Shown: piece after piece, positions 49,546-58,930 of the stretch
Numbering within the stretch: the first letter of the stretch is position 1
Layout of the letters: each line of letters starts with the position of its first letter
Assembly (NCBI GenBank): GCA_963768565.1
Contig: CAVYIO010000042.1
Span: 1-64,000 of the forward strand
Source: JABDKH01 sp963768565
GTDB lineage: Bacteria > Bacteroidota > Rhodothermia > Rhodothermales > JABDKH01
Length of the DNA: 64,000 nucleotides
Direction: 5' to 3'
Translations under genes and position numbers: made by a program
The notes under the pieces: model-generated
What the model saw: only the letters and a program-made list of their open reading frames with translations
Told to the model about the DNA's origin: nothing
Databases searched by the model: none

Positions 49546-50568
49546 ATGCCGAACATCGTCATTCGTCCCGGATGGGCTCTGAAAGAGTCGGACTCGACGG
49601 ACAAATCCACTTACGAGTCGCGCCGCACCTTCATGCGACGTCTGGGTACCGGCACCATTGGACTGGTAGCGGTGAATCCGTTCTCCTGTGGTGACGGGGC
49701 AGCCTCCCGAGCCGAGATCAACGGTCCCGACGGACCGCTGGACACGATCCCTGCCAATGCCACGAGGGTCGGTTATCCGGCAACTCGTAGTGAAGGGTTC
49801 GTGGTGCCTGAGCGCCAGATCACCGAGAGGATCACGGCCTCATCCTACAATAATTTCTACGAGTTCGACGGCAGCTCGAAACGTGTGTGGCCGCTGACGG
49901 GCGACTACAAACCCTTCCCGTGGACCATCGAGGTCAAAGGGCTGGTAGAGAAACCTTTCACGATGGATGTGGACGAGCTCATCAAAACCATGCCACTTGA
50001 GGAGCGCGTCTATCGCTTCCGATGCGTCGAGGCGTGGTCCATGACCATCCCCTGGACGGGTTTTCCCTTGCGGACGCTGATAGATCGCTGCAAACCGCTA
50101 TCGTCGGCAACACATGTCCGATTCGTCAGCGCAAAACTGGACAAGCAGATGCCGGGAATTCCATCCCAGCCCTGGTACCCGTGGCCATACTACGAGGGCC
50201 TCAGAATGGACGAAGCGATCAATGATCTGGGCTTCGTTGCAACAGGTATGTACGGTGAGCCGCTCACCAAGCAGAATGGATCACCGCTTCGACTGGCCCT
50301 CCCATGGAAATATGGTTACAAGGGACCTAAGGCTGTGGTGCGCATCGAGTTCACGAGGAAGCAGCCAAAGACCTTTTGGAATGAGCTCCAGCCGGCAGAG
50401 TACAGCTTTCTCTCGAATGTGAACCCGAATGTGCCTCACCCTCGATGGACGCAGGCCAGCGAACGCTTCATGGCGAACTCGGAGAACATCCGTCGGGTAC
50501 CGACCCAGCTGTTTAACGGATACGCCGATTGGGTCGGCAACCTGTATCCCGGTGAGCCACGCGGCTAG
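49546..50568 (+). CDS. msrP: Protein-methionine-sulfoxide reductase catalytic subunit
   Basis: A molybdopterin enzyme of about 340 residues that repairs oxidised methionine in periplasmic proteins. The N terminus has a twin-arginine signal (SRRTFMRRLGTG). The molybdenum-ligand Cys 160 lies in FRCVEAWSM. WTGFPLRTLIDRCKP, WPYYEGLRMDEA and GSPLRLALPWKYGYKGPKAV (in part) match MsrP. ATG 49546 is chosen; ATG 49507 would add 13 residues with no family support. The haem partner MsrQ is not in the window. It is divergent from the riboswitch-TonB unit. Confidence 0.92.
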   Translation: MPNIVIRPGWALKESDSTDKSTYESRRTFMRRLGTGTIGLVAVNPFSCGDGAASRAEINGPDGPLDTIPANATRVGYPATRSEGFVVPERQITERITASSYNNFYEFDGSSKRVWPLTGDYKPFPWTIEVKGLVEKPFTMDVDELIKTMPLEERVYRFRCVEAWSMTIPWTGFPLRTLIDRCKPLSSATHVRFVSAKLDKQMPGIPSQPWYPWPYYEGLRMDEAINDLGFVATGMYGEPLTKQNGSPLRLALPWKYGYKGPKAVVRIEFTRKQPKTFWNELQPAEYSFLSNVNPNVPHPRWTQASERFMANSENIRRVPTQLFNGYADWVGNLYPGEPRG

Positions 50569-50928
50569 AGCAATGGGTCCAGTTGCGTCCGGTGGTCCAT
50601 AACAGGTGGCGACTGCCGGTCAACAACTCCACGTCGGTGGTCTCGAACGATGCACGGGGCGACGTCTGGCCATACGCAAGTGAGCCCGGCCCAGGGCGGT
50701 GTCGTTCGGAAGGCCGTCAATTCACGTGGGTAGTCGACGAAGCGCAATCCGCCAACAGCACAAATCAGGCGCTCGGTACGGAGGTCGAATACCTTGCTGA
50801 CCTCTGGCTGATCGCGGGTTCGTCGTTCATATAGCCTCGCACTCCTTGCTCCCAACTTGCGAATGTGCGCCCGAATGCATAACTAAACTCAACAACCAAC
50901 ACGATTTACCTCGACCACGGAGACTGTT
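50569..50928. other. Intergenic region after msrP
   Basis: A 360-base stretch between msrP and the YIP1 gene. A 96-codon minus-strand frame (50565-50855) exists but has no recognised motifs and odd composition, so it is not called. No msrQ remnant, hairpin or repeat was seen. Confidence 0.5.
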
Positions 50929-51468
50929 ATGCTGGACCGGATAATGGGAGTATTCAAGCTCGATCCCGCCACGTTCGAAAGCATCGAGCACGATGAATCG
51001 GCGACGAGCCAGGCCGGCATGATAGTACTGGCGGTAGCCGTACTTGGAGGACTCGGAAGTCTGGCCGCCGCGTCATTCATGGAAGGAACCGGGGCGTCCG
51101 GCGGATTCTTCAGCACCGTAATCAGTACGTTCGCCAGCTGGGTCGTATGGTCCTTCTTGACCTATTTCATCGGTACTCGACTGTTCGGCGGAGAGGCCAA
51201 CATGGGCGAGATGCTCAGAGTAATCGGGTTTGCCTACGCACCTCAGCTTCTCGGCATAGTACCGTGCCTGGGTAGCATTGTTGGTTTGATCTGGTCACTT
51301 GCGGCAGCCTTCATTGGAATCAGGCAGGGGCTCGATTTGAGTAACGGCAAGACCGCACTGACTATCGTCGTCGGGTTGGTCGTTTACATCGGAATCGCTT
51401 TCGCGATGTCACTGCTCTTTGGTGGACTAGGCGGAGTCAGCAACCCGCTAGAGGGATTCACCGCCTGA
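50929..51468 (+). CDS. YIP1 family membrane protein
   Basis: A 179-residue polytopic protein with about five transmembrane segments. The first 35 residues (LDRIMGVFKLDPATFESIEHD) match the bacterial YIP1 domain, which starts with the segment resembling a short amphipathic helix followed by ASWVVWSFLTYFIG and a GIVPCLGSIVGLIW segment. Function unknown in bacteria. Its tail overlaps the convergent neighbour by 21 bases. Confidence 0.8.
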   Translation: MLDRIMGVFKLDPATFESIEHDESATSQAGMIVLAVAVLGGLGSLAAASFMEGTGASGGFFSTVISTFASWVVWSFLTYFIGTRLFGGEANMGEMLRVIGFAYAPQLLGIVPCLGSIVGLIWSLAAAFIGIRQGLDLSNGKTALTIVVGLVVYIGIAFAMSLLFGGLGGVSNPLEGFTA

Positions 51469-51954
51469 GGCTAGTGGCGCCGGCCGAATACGCTCTTCAG
51501 CTCCGGCCCCCTTCACGCTTCTGTTCCAGCCTACCACTGCGGCGAGTGCCATCAGCGCAGTAAAGAAGCTCACGGCTGACTGAATAGCCGCGATTTTCCA
51601 CTGTGTGTCGACGACCATGTCAATTACGATGGTCTGGCCGGCATCGCGCAGTACGTGCACGCTGAGCTGTTCCCGCCCTTCGATCTCCTGCATCAGACTG
51701 TAGGGCAGTGACATCTTTTCCCGGGTGAGGACTGAGCCGTCGGGCAGCGGCACTTCCAGACTCACATATCCGTAGGTGATGTCGGCGCGATCAACACGTT
51801 CGTATTCAGCAACACGCGCGGTGGCACCAATACCGTCCGAAAGCGTGATTCGAAGATCGCGGGCGACTTTCGCCTGGTTCACGCACAGGCCCACGAGCAT
51901 GAGAGGCACCAGCCACGCGACCCGGGCGAGAATGCGTTGAAAATTACTTGGCAT
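51448..51954 (-). CDS. Two-helix membrane protein, DUF3592-like
   Basis: A 168-residue protein with a transmembrane helix near each end (VAWLVPLMLVGLCV and FFTALMALAAVVGW) flanking an extracytoplasmic beta-rich domain of about 90 residues (RITLSDGIGATARVAEYERV, ITYGYVSLEVPLPDGS in part). The layout suggests the DUF3592 group, which has no known activity. ATG 51954 is preferred; ATG 52005 is a longer alternative. It ends overlapping the YIP1 gene tail by 21 bases and lies 13 bases downstream of the HNH gene. Confidence 0.6.
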   Translation of the reverse strand: MPSNFQRILARVAWLVPLMLVGLCVNQAKVARDLRITLSDGIGATARVAEYERVDRADITYGYVSLEVPLPDGSVLTREKMSLPYSLMQEIEGREQLSVHVLRDAGQTIVIDMVVDTQWKIAAIQSAVSFFTALMALAAVVGWNRSVKGAGAEERIRPAPLASGGESL

Positions 51955-51967
51955 GCGGGTGGCCTCT

Positions 51968-52468
51968 TCAGGAAAGAAAGAGATATGGCTTCCAGCCGTC
52001 GTCAAAAGTTTCGACGTAGTCCCGGATAAACATGACGTGGCTCGGCCGGAACGGTCGACGCCTCAACTCCAACCTGGCTTCATCCGGAGTGTGGTTGCCC
52101 TTGCGATTATTGCACGGTACGCACGCGGCGACCAGATTCTCCCAGTTATCGCGTCCACCACGGGATTTCGGGATCACGTGATCGATCGTAAGCTTGTCCC
52201 TGGAGCCACAGTACTGGCACCGAAAACCATCGCGCCGGATTACGTTCTTCCGTGTCAGCATGATGCGGCGATACGGAACGTTGATGTATAGACTGAGGCG
52301 GACGATGCTCGGCCATGGATGACGAACAGTAGCGGATCGAATAGCTCGATGAGCCAACGCCTCCACCAGTTCCACTTTGTCGAGATGGAGCATCACAACG
52401 GCCCGCTTCACGCTACAAATCGAGAGCGCACTGTAGTCCCGATTGAGCACAAGGACATGTCCGTTCAT
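51968..52468 (-). CDS. HNH endonuclease domain protein
   Basis: A 166-residue protein with an HNH nuclease core. It begins VLVLNRDYSAL, and the zinc pair CQYCGSRDK is followed by the catalytic IDHVIPKSRGGRDNWENL and the second zinc pair CVPCNNRKGN. The opening VLVLNRDYSAL and the VRRVRLS-type linker match the widespread single-HNH group that often sits on chromosomes without a methylase. No methyltransferase or restriction partner is nearby. Its biological target is unknown. Confidence 0.82.
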   Translation of the reverse strand: MNGHVLVLNRDYSALSICSVKRAVVMLHLDKVELVEALAHRAIRSATVRHPWPSIVRLSLYINVPYRRIMLTRKNVIRRDGFRCQYCGSRDKLTIDHVIPKSRGGRDNWENLVAACVPCNNRKGNHTPDEARLELRRRPFRPSHVMFIRDYVETFDDGWKPYLFLS

Positions 52469-52814
52469 CGCTCACACCTTCTCGCATGCGAACGTACGAC
52501 GCGACACTTGCACGGGAATATGTAGATCTGCCTCTTGTGGAAGTCTGTCGTAGATACGGCTTGGGACTTACATGGCGCCCGCTGTTGCCGGCGCCGAGAT
52601 GTTAGAAATTTCCAACACGTGTTGCGGCAGTTCGTTCCAGAAGTAGCGTTGTGGCACGGGGCGGCGACAGACTCCACAGACACTGCCGGACCGACAAACT
52701 CCCAGACCACGTCATTACTCCCAAAACCGCACTGACAGTCGATTTTCGGCTTTAGGAAGCCAAAAAACAAGCCGATACAAACGCCATTGGACAGTCCGTC
52801 CGACTCAACGACAT
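52469..52814. other. Intergenic region between HNH and hybrid kinase genes
   Basis: A 346-base stretch, divergent on both sides. A minus-strand frame across it lacks family motifs and is rejected. It presumably holds promoters for the HNH gene and the kinase, but I recognise no promoter boxes. Confidence 0.45.
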
Positions 52815-55800
52815 TTGTCTTCGTGCGGCCTCAAAACCGCAACCTGGCGCAACCACTACGAGCCGTTGTCTGACGATTCCATCGTAATAGCTCTGCGAGA
52901 AGCGACCTACCAACACCTTAGGCCGGCAGCCGTCGGTCTGGGCGTATTGCTGGCAGTCCTCTCCACGTCTTACGCGTTTTTGATCGACCCCCCCGCCCTG
53001 TGGGTTCTCCTTCCCACCGCAGCCGGAACGTCCGCACTTCTCGTACTGCTGTCGTTCGTTCTCCAGAGATTTGAACTTGAGCGGTGGGCGCACGTGTTCA
53101 GTGCACTGATTGCATCGCTTGCGCTGGTCAACTGCCTCCTGCATCTGCACTACTTTCCAGAGCCCAAGTTCACAACCAATCTGGTCCTGTTTGTGATGGG
53201 CACCGGGTTCCTCATCTTCTCAAGCAGATGGCTCGTGTTCGTAATTGCAGCCGAAACCGCCGGCTGGGTTTCGGTGGTTTACAGCTCGCCGGCATCACCC
53301 GAGTGGCTTCATTTCGGATTTGCGCTTCTGGGCGCTACCCTCCTCGCCGGCATCATTCATCTCGCAAGGGTGCGCGAAGTGCGGCGGTACATCTCGCATC
53401 TGGAGCATGAGGAACGCAGCGCGAATCTGGAGGTCAGTCTGCACAAGTCAGAGAAAGCCTACAAACAGGCCGAAGAGGCTCTGAAGAAATCGGACGAGAT
53501 TGCTGAGTCTGCACGACGAAGCGAGAGCAGGTATCGAGCCCTCTTTGACAACGTACCGGCCGGCATCTACCGGGTCAGCCCCGATGGCAAGCTCCTGGCC
53601 GCCAATGCTGCGATGGTGAGCATGCTCGGGTACGCTTCCACCGAAGAACTTCTGTCCAAGAACGTCAAGCGGCACGGCTTGCTGGACACTTCCTCCCGTG
53701 AACGATTCGAAAGGGCCCTCCAACGCACTGGAGAGGTTCGTGGATACGAGACCGCGTGGACGTGCAAGGATGGCACCGCCCTCTACGTACGTGAGAACGC
53801 GAACGCCGTCAGAGACACGGACGGAACCGTCAAGTACTACGAAGGCACGATCGAAGACATTACAGATCGAAAACGTGCCGAGGCCGCCGTCAAGAAGCAG
53901 GCCCGGGAACTGGCTCAGACGGTCAAGGCGCTCGAAAAAGCGAAGCACGAGGCAGAGGCTGCTACGCGCGCAAAGGGTGAGTTCCTGGCAAACATGAGCC
54001 ACGAGATCAGGACTCCAATGAACGCGGTTATCGGCATGACCAGCCTGCTGCGTGACCTGGAGCTGACGCAAGAGCAGCGAGAGTATGTCGAGACAATCCG
54101 CGTCAGCGGTGAGTCGCTGCTCGGAATCATCAACGACATTCTTGATTTCTCGAAGATCGAAGCGGGCAAAGTCGAGCTGGAGCGACAGCCTTTCTCGCCG
54201 CGCCAGTGTATCGAAGAATCGCTCGAGTTGTTGTCCGCAAGGGCGGCTGAGAAGGGCCTCGAGATTGCCTACAGTCTCGGCGCAGGGGTGCCGGCGCAGG
54301 TGCTGGGAGACATCACGCGCGTGCGGCAGGTGCTCGTCAATCTGATTTCGAATGCGGTCAAGTTTACAAAGAAGGGCGAGGTCGTCGTTACGTTGAACGC
54401 CGAGGCGCGCACCGACGTCGAATATGCCTTGCACTTCTCGGTACGGGACACGGGCATCGGCATCGACGCTGAGCGGCACGCCCGTTTGTTCAAGGCCTTC
54501 TCTCAGGTCGATGCGTCGACCACTCGCAGGTACGGTGGGACCGGCCTCGGCCTCGCCATCAGCAAGAAGCTGGTCAACCTGATGGGCGGAACCATCTGGG
54601 TAGATAGCACGCCCGGAAAGGGTTCGACGTTCAACTTCGCGCTTCCGGCTGCGGCCGCGCAAACGGGAAGCGCCCGAGACGTTAACGGTCCTCAGGAGAA
54701 GCTCACGGACAAGCGTGTGCTCATTGTCGACGACAACGCCACCAGCCGACGCGTCATCTCCACCATTGCCGAGCGCTGGGGGATGCATGCGGCAGCGGCC
54801 GGCTCCGGAACCGAAGCCATGGCGCGCCTGGAGTCGGGCGAACAGTTCGACATATGCCTTCTGGATCTCGAAATGCCCGAAATGAGCGGCATGGGACTTG
54901 CCGAGCGCATCAGAGCACAGTACTCCCCGGCCACGGTCCCGATCGTACTTATGACCATGGTAGGGCAGCGCGTCGGGAACAGGAGCCTCATTGATGGTGC
55001 ACTGAAGAAACCCGTCAAGTACGACGTGTTGCTCGATACCATCCTCCGCGCACTCAAGCTCGGCACTCCGGGCCCGGTTGACTCCTCCGCCGGTCGACCG
55101 CACGATCAACGGATGGCGCCGATGTGGCCCTTGCGAATCCTGATCGCGGAAGACAACCTGATCAATCAGAAGGTTGCGCTACGGCTCCTCGAACGATTGG
55201 GATACGAGGCGGATGTCGTTGCGAACGGAATGGAGGCGGTTGTGGCCTCACGACATGTCGACTACGATGCCATCCTTATGGACGTCCAGATGCCCGAAAT
55301 GGACGGACTGGAGGCGACCAGACAATTGTGCAAACAGCATCCGCCTGAGGATCGGCCGCGCATCATCGCGGTAACTGCCGATGCCCAGGCCAGCGACCGT
55401 GAAGAGTGCCTTCGATCCGGAATGGACGACTATCTCTCCAAACCGGTACGACTCGACCAGGTCGCGGAAGCGCTCTACAAGACCAAACCGAGAGCCGCCG
55501 CTACAGTTGATTCATCGAGCGACGAATCACCATCCGTTGCCGTGAGCGAATCGGACGATAGCGCGACTCTCCAGGAGATCGTCGTGCCTGACTCCCCTTC
55601 TGACACCAATCCGAGCCCAACTCCTGACCCCCGCTCAGGACAGCGCTGCAATTGAAGATTCCAGCCCGGACGCAGGATCGACCGACGCCATCGAACTCCT
55701 CAACGAGGACGATCCGGAATTCCTGGTCGACCTCATCGAAAGCTACGTGGAGATCACGCCGTCAATGGTGAAAGAGATGAAACGGCATCTCGCCGCGGGC

Positions 55801-56031
55801 GATCGCGGAGCGCTCAAGTCCGTGGCACACAAGATGAAGAGTGGTTCCGGACAGATCGGGTTGAAGAGACTCGCGACGCTTTGCGGTGACCTCCAGTCTG
55901 CGACGTCGGGAGACCGCAAGGAGATCAATCTGCAGGATCAGGTACATATGATCGAGGCAGAGTACCGCCGTGTCGTACCTCTTCTCGCCAACAAGCGCGA
56001 CACGCTGGGCGGATCCGACCCTGCGGCTTAG
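52815..56031 (+). CDS. Hybrid sensor histidine kinase with PAS, two receivers and Hpt domain; frameshifted
   Basis: A kinase of about 1070 residues. About six transmembrane segments (residues 35-190), a coiled coil, a PAS domain (about 240-355), a HisKA H-box NMSHEIRTPMNAV (His about 396), and HATPase motifs (LVNLISNAVKF, DTGIGID, GGTGLGLAIS). Two receivers follow (Asp 684 in LLDLEMPE, Asp 823 in LMDVQMPE), then a C-terminal Hpt domain with SVAHKMKSGSGQIG. The Hpt part is in another frame: a run of five C at 55628-55632 should be four. The break otherwise would stop after GQRC. TTG 52815 is the assumed start; TTG near 52867 is possible. No response regulator is adjacent. Confidence 0.85.
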
Positions 56032-56763
56032 CTACCGAACGGGGAGCGACACGTGTAGGTGATCGGCGGTACCGACGTGCCGCAGGGTATGAAGCCCCAT
56101 CAGCCGAAAGTATGCCGCCACGGCCGCATTCCTGAGGCCTGTCCGACCAACGGTTCGCAGATCCACGGCATGAACGTATCCCGTGCTCTGTTCGAAGTGC
56201 AGCGAACTCTCATTTGCCGGGAGGCCCATTCGAGCATAGTCATCGATGGTGCGTGCACCATCTGTAACCAAGAGATCGCTGTCCGCGACAACAAGCGTGC
56301 TGACACTCAATCGCAGGAGTGGGTGAAGCGCTCGATACGTGTCAGCGACTTCGGCAGACTTCACGTTTGCACCTGAAATAAACAGAATCGAATAGAAGCA
56401 GTATGCGATGACAAGCAGCCCATTCGATCGAAACGTAAAGGACGAGACGGCGAAGCGCCTTCTGACCCTGTAGGAAACCGCCATCGTCAATACGGTCAAC
56501 AAGATGGTTGTCGTCAAGGCGGCTGCCACGAGTGCCGCCCACGGATTTACCGAAGCCTCGAGGTGCAATGCGACGGCGACCTTCACGAGTAGCAGGAACG
56601 GTGCGACGAGCGATGCCACTCCGATAAGTGCCGCGCGAATTACGCGGCCTGCCGACCACGAACGCGTCTTCTGTTGACTGTCGGTTCTTGCCGAGCCGAT
56701 CTGTGCCTTCATCGAGGCCAGAGCTCTGTCAATATCGTCTGTTCTCGATTCCGTCGGTTTCAT
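56032..56763 (-). CDS. Membrane-anchored M15-like peptidase, putative
   Basis: A 243-residue protein with a cytoplasmic basic start and three transmembrane segments, then a C-terminal extracytoplasmic domain. That domain has SLHFEQSTGYVHAVDL (His about 189, Asp about 201) and DHLHVSLP near the end (His about 237), the H...D...HxH zinc layout of M15-type D-alanyl-D-alanine or L-Ala-D-Glu peptidases. VTDGARTIDDYARMG precedes it, in the place of the usual VTSGYRT. The link to peptidoglycan is inferred. Its stop abuts the kinase stop (TAG/CTA at 56029-56034). ATG 56763 is chosen; ATG 56805 is an alternative. Confidence 0.6.
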   Translation of the reverse strand: MKPTESRTDDIDRALASMKAQIGSARTDSQQKTRSWSAGRVIRAALIGVASLVAPFLLLVKVAVALHLEASVNPWAALVAAALTTTILLTVLTMAVSYRVRRRFAVSSFTFRSNGLLVIAYCFYSILFISGANVKSAEVADTYRALHPLLRLSVSTLVVADSDLLVTDGARTIDDYARMGLPANESSLHFEQSTGYVHAVDLRTVGRTGLRNAAVAAYFRLMGLHTLRHVGTADHLHVSLPVR

Positions 56764-56826
56764 CACAGCATTCGGAATACGTACAGTCGCGGCCGCGCAC
56801 CGCATCCTGACCCGGGTCGACGTCGT

Positions 56827-57304
56827 CTATTCGATCAACAGGTCACCGTAGGAGACGATCTCGCCGAAGCTATCGAGGATAAAAAGTCGATGCAGAGCCT
56901 GCCTCGCCTATCTGCGCGGCATTGAACTGCATTATGTACGCGCCCGGACTCGACGTATCGATGAGCTCGTCAAGGGGGCGGAACTGGTCGCCCACCAGAG
57001 TCCGCAAGGCCAGTCCACCAGAGATGTCGTCAAATTGGAGGATGCGAATCGGCACGGTAATCGTTCCCCCGGCTGTCGCTGGATTCGGATAGGCAGGGTT
57101 TACGATCACCTTACCGACGAAGAACGGTGCGGTCCGCCAGTCGTCCGTATCTTCCGACGTCACTTGACCGGAGGCATCCGTCGCCGCAAAGCCGGAAGGT
57201 GTAGATGTCGCGGCCTTTACGAACTCGTCCTGGCTGTCTGTCGCGTCACATGACCAGAGACAGACGCAGGTTGCGACGAGAAGAACCGAGTTCGTGCGTC
57301 TCAT
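56827..57304 (-). CDS. Lipoprotein with beta-sandwich domain; frameshifted
   Basis: A protein of about 158 residues. The N terminus is a lipoprotein signal (VLLVATCVCLWSC, with the lipobox Cys in LWSC). A short linker is followed by a beta-rich region (VNPAYPNPATAGGTITVPIRI, in part), reminiscent of FlgD or T9SS sorting Ig modules. The frame breaks near 56895-56900; removing one base yields EAGLHRLFILDSFAEIVSYGD and a stop at 56827. Function unknown. It is divergent from the BtuD-like gene. Confidence 0.65.
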
Positions 57305-57420
57305 GGGATGTGACCGCGCTTTAGGTGGGAGCCTGGCACCGTGTGATGCCTTCCGTGCAATACCGGTGGCCGACAAATGGTTCCACCGCCTACCATCGTT
57401 TTGACCACTGATTTCCGGTA

Positions 57421-58206
57421 ATGGTTCTTCGTGCCGACAGACTGAATGTTGAACTCGACGGAGTCCCGGTGCTCGCAGACGTTGGATTTGCGGTCGACCG
57501 CGGGGAGTGGATAGCCCTCCTCGGACCTAATGGTGCCGGCAAAACGACCCTGCTGCGCACGCTTGGCGGACTGCTTGAATATCGGGGACACGTGTCGGTC
57601 GAAGAGCGGGAGCTCCGGGAGTGGCCTCGGAAAGAACTGGCACGGAAGCTTGCCTTCGTTCGCCAGTCGGTTTCGCTCGCCTTCGATTTCAGAGTCGAGG
57701 ATCTCGTGATGCTCGGGAGAGCGCCGCGCAAGAAATGGCTGGCGGCTTATGACCAGCAGGACCGGCGCGTCACGGCCGAGGCTCTTATGGGCGTAGACCT
57801 GCTGGACTTCGCAGGACGGTCCATCCACTCGCTCAGCAGCGGCGAGCAGCAACGTGTGTTCCTTGCGCAGGCCCTTGCTCAACAACCGGATATTATGCTG
57901 CTGGACGAACCGACAGCTCATCTCGATATTCATCACCGCATCGCGTTTCTTGGGCATGTGAGAGACTACGTGGATTCGGGCTGCACGGTCGTCGCAGCGT
58001 TTCACGACCTGGAACTGGCCGCGCATTTCGCCGATCGGGTGATCGTGCTAGACCGCGGACGATTGGCAGCGATCGGATCGCCCGCTCAAACGCTCACATC
58101 GGATTTGATCGCAAGCGTCTTTCGAGTCCGGGCGTCAGTCGCAGTGGAAGACGGAAACATCATGGACATACGGTATCACGAAAACCTGACGTCGGCAGAC
58201 GCTTGA
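57421..58206 (+). CDS. ABC transporter ATP-binding protein, BtuD/FecE type
   Basis: A 261-residue ATPase of the ferric siderophore / haem / cobalamin importer group. Walker A GPNGAGKTT, Q-loop FVRQSVSLAFDFRVEDLV (in part), signature LSSGEQQRVFLAQAL, Walker B IMLLDEPTAHLD and H-loop AAFHDLELA are all present. The next gene is a cobalamin adenosyltransferase, so B12 import is the likely role. The permease and binding protein are not in the window. No cobalamin riboswitch was recognised upstream. Confidence 0.87.
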   Translation: MVLRADRLNVELDGVPVLADVGFAVDRGEWIALLGPNGAGKTTLLRTLGGLLEYRGHVSVEERELREWPRKELARKLAFVRQSVSLAFDFRVEDLVMLGRAPRKKWLAAYDQQDRRVTAEALMGVDLLDFAGRSIHSLSSGEQQRVFLAQALAQQPDIMLLDEPTAHLDIHHRIAFLGHVRDYVDSGCTVVAAFHDLELAAHFADRVIVLDRGRLAAIGSPAQTLTSDLIASVFRVRASVAVEDGNIMDIRYHENLTSADA

Positions 58207-58254
58207 CCGACCTCCTCGAAGAGAGCTCCAAACGAAAGCATCAGCAGCAATCGA

Positions 58255-58809
58255 ATGAAAATCTATACTGGAACAGGCGACTCCGGAACGACCGGCATAT
58301 TGGGCGGCAGTCGCGTTGCGAAGCATCATCCGCGAATCGAAGCCTACGGGACGGTGGATGAACTGAACGCCGCCATAGGCATGGTCCTGTGTCACCAAAC
58401 GAGCAGCGATACGCTGGGGCCGGCTGCAGATATGTTGAAGCGCATTCAGTCCGAGCTCTTTGTGGTCGGTGCGGATCTGGCCACTCCACTGGACGCCCGC
58501 GTGGACGTGCCGAGGGTGGAGGAACGAATGGTCAGACAACTGGAGGCCGACATCGACGGAACGGACGAGGGGCTCGACGAACTCAAGTCATTCATCCTGC
58601 CGGGCGGAATTCCGGTCGCGGCCTCACTCCATTTTGCCCGAACGGTCTGCCGCCGCGCTGAGCGAAGAGTCGTCGAGTTCGGGGAGTCGGCAGAAATCAA
58701 TGAAAAGACGGTGGTTTACCTCAATCGTCTCGCGGATCTCCTCTTTGTGATGGCGCGACATGCGAACGCGTCCGCCGGGTCGGGTGACGTGATCTGGAAG
58801 AGCGAATAG
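58255..58809 (+). CDS. pduO: PduO-type ATP:cob(I)alamin adenosyltransferase
   Basis: A 184-residue enzyme that transfers adenosyl from ATP to cob(I)alamin. The N-terminal IYTGTGDSGTTGILGG is the ATP-binding loop, VDELNAAIGM the second block, and SFILPGG and FARTVCRRAERRVV with LNRLADLLFVMAR are further PduO signatures. Length is typical. It follows the BtuD-like ATPase by about 48 bases, supporting a cobalamin set. Confidence 0.93.
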   Translation: MKIYTGTGDSGTTGILGGSRVAKHHPRIEAYGTVDELNAAIGMVLCHQTSSDTLGPAADMLKRIQSELFVVGADLATPLDARVDVPRVEERMVRQLEADIDGTDEGLDELKSFILPGGIPVAASLHFARTVCRRAERRVVEFGESAEINEKTVVYLNRLADLLFVMARHANASAGSGDVIWKSE

Positions 58810-58930
58810 GCTTCTGCCCGATCAATAGGAGTCGATAACTCAGAGACATACCTGTTCGCGTCCTCTGGAACCGAATCAGGGGCCGGACCTTATATTCTAT
58901 TCTCCACCGATTTCGTAGAGCACTTCCACC

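Noticed and set aside
50565..50855. A 96-codon minus-strand frame after msrP
   Set aside because: No motif, no ribosome binding site, odd composition.
52465..52770. A 101-codon minus-strand frame between HNH and kinase genes
   Set aside because: Cys-rich random-looking sequence with no family match; not supported.
53448..55109. A 553-codon minus-strand frame opposite the hybrid kinase
   Set aside because: The plus strand encodes unmistakable kinase, receiver and PAS motifs. The antisense frame has none.
31331..55632. Programmed frameshifting as a general explanation of the breaks
   Set aside because: Sites share no motif, some need a missing rather than extra base, and genes are unrelated. 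Error is simpler.
57305..57420. Possible cobalamin riboswitch before the BtuD-like gene
   Set aside because: No B12 box or expected core was found on either strand; short GGTGGG-like stretches only.
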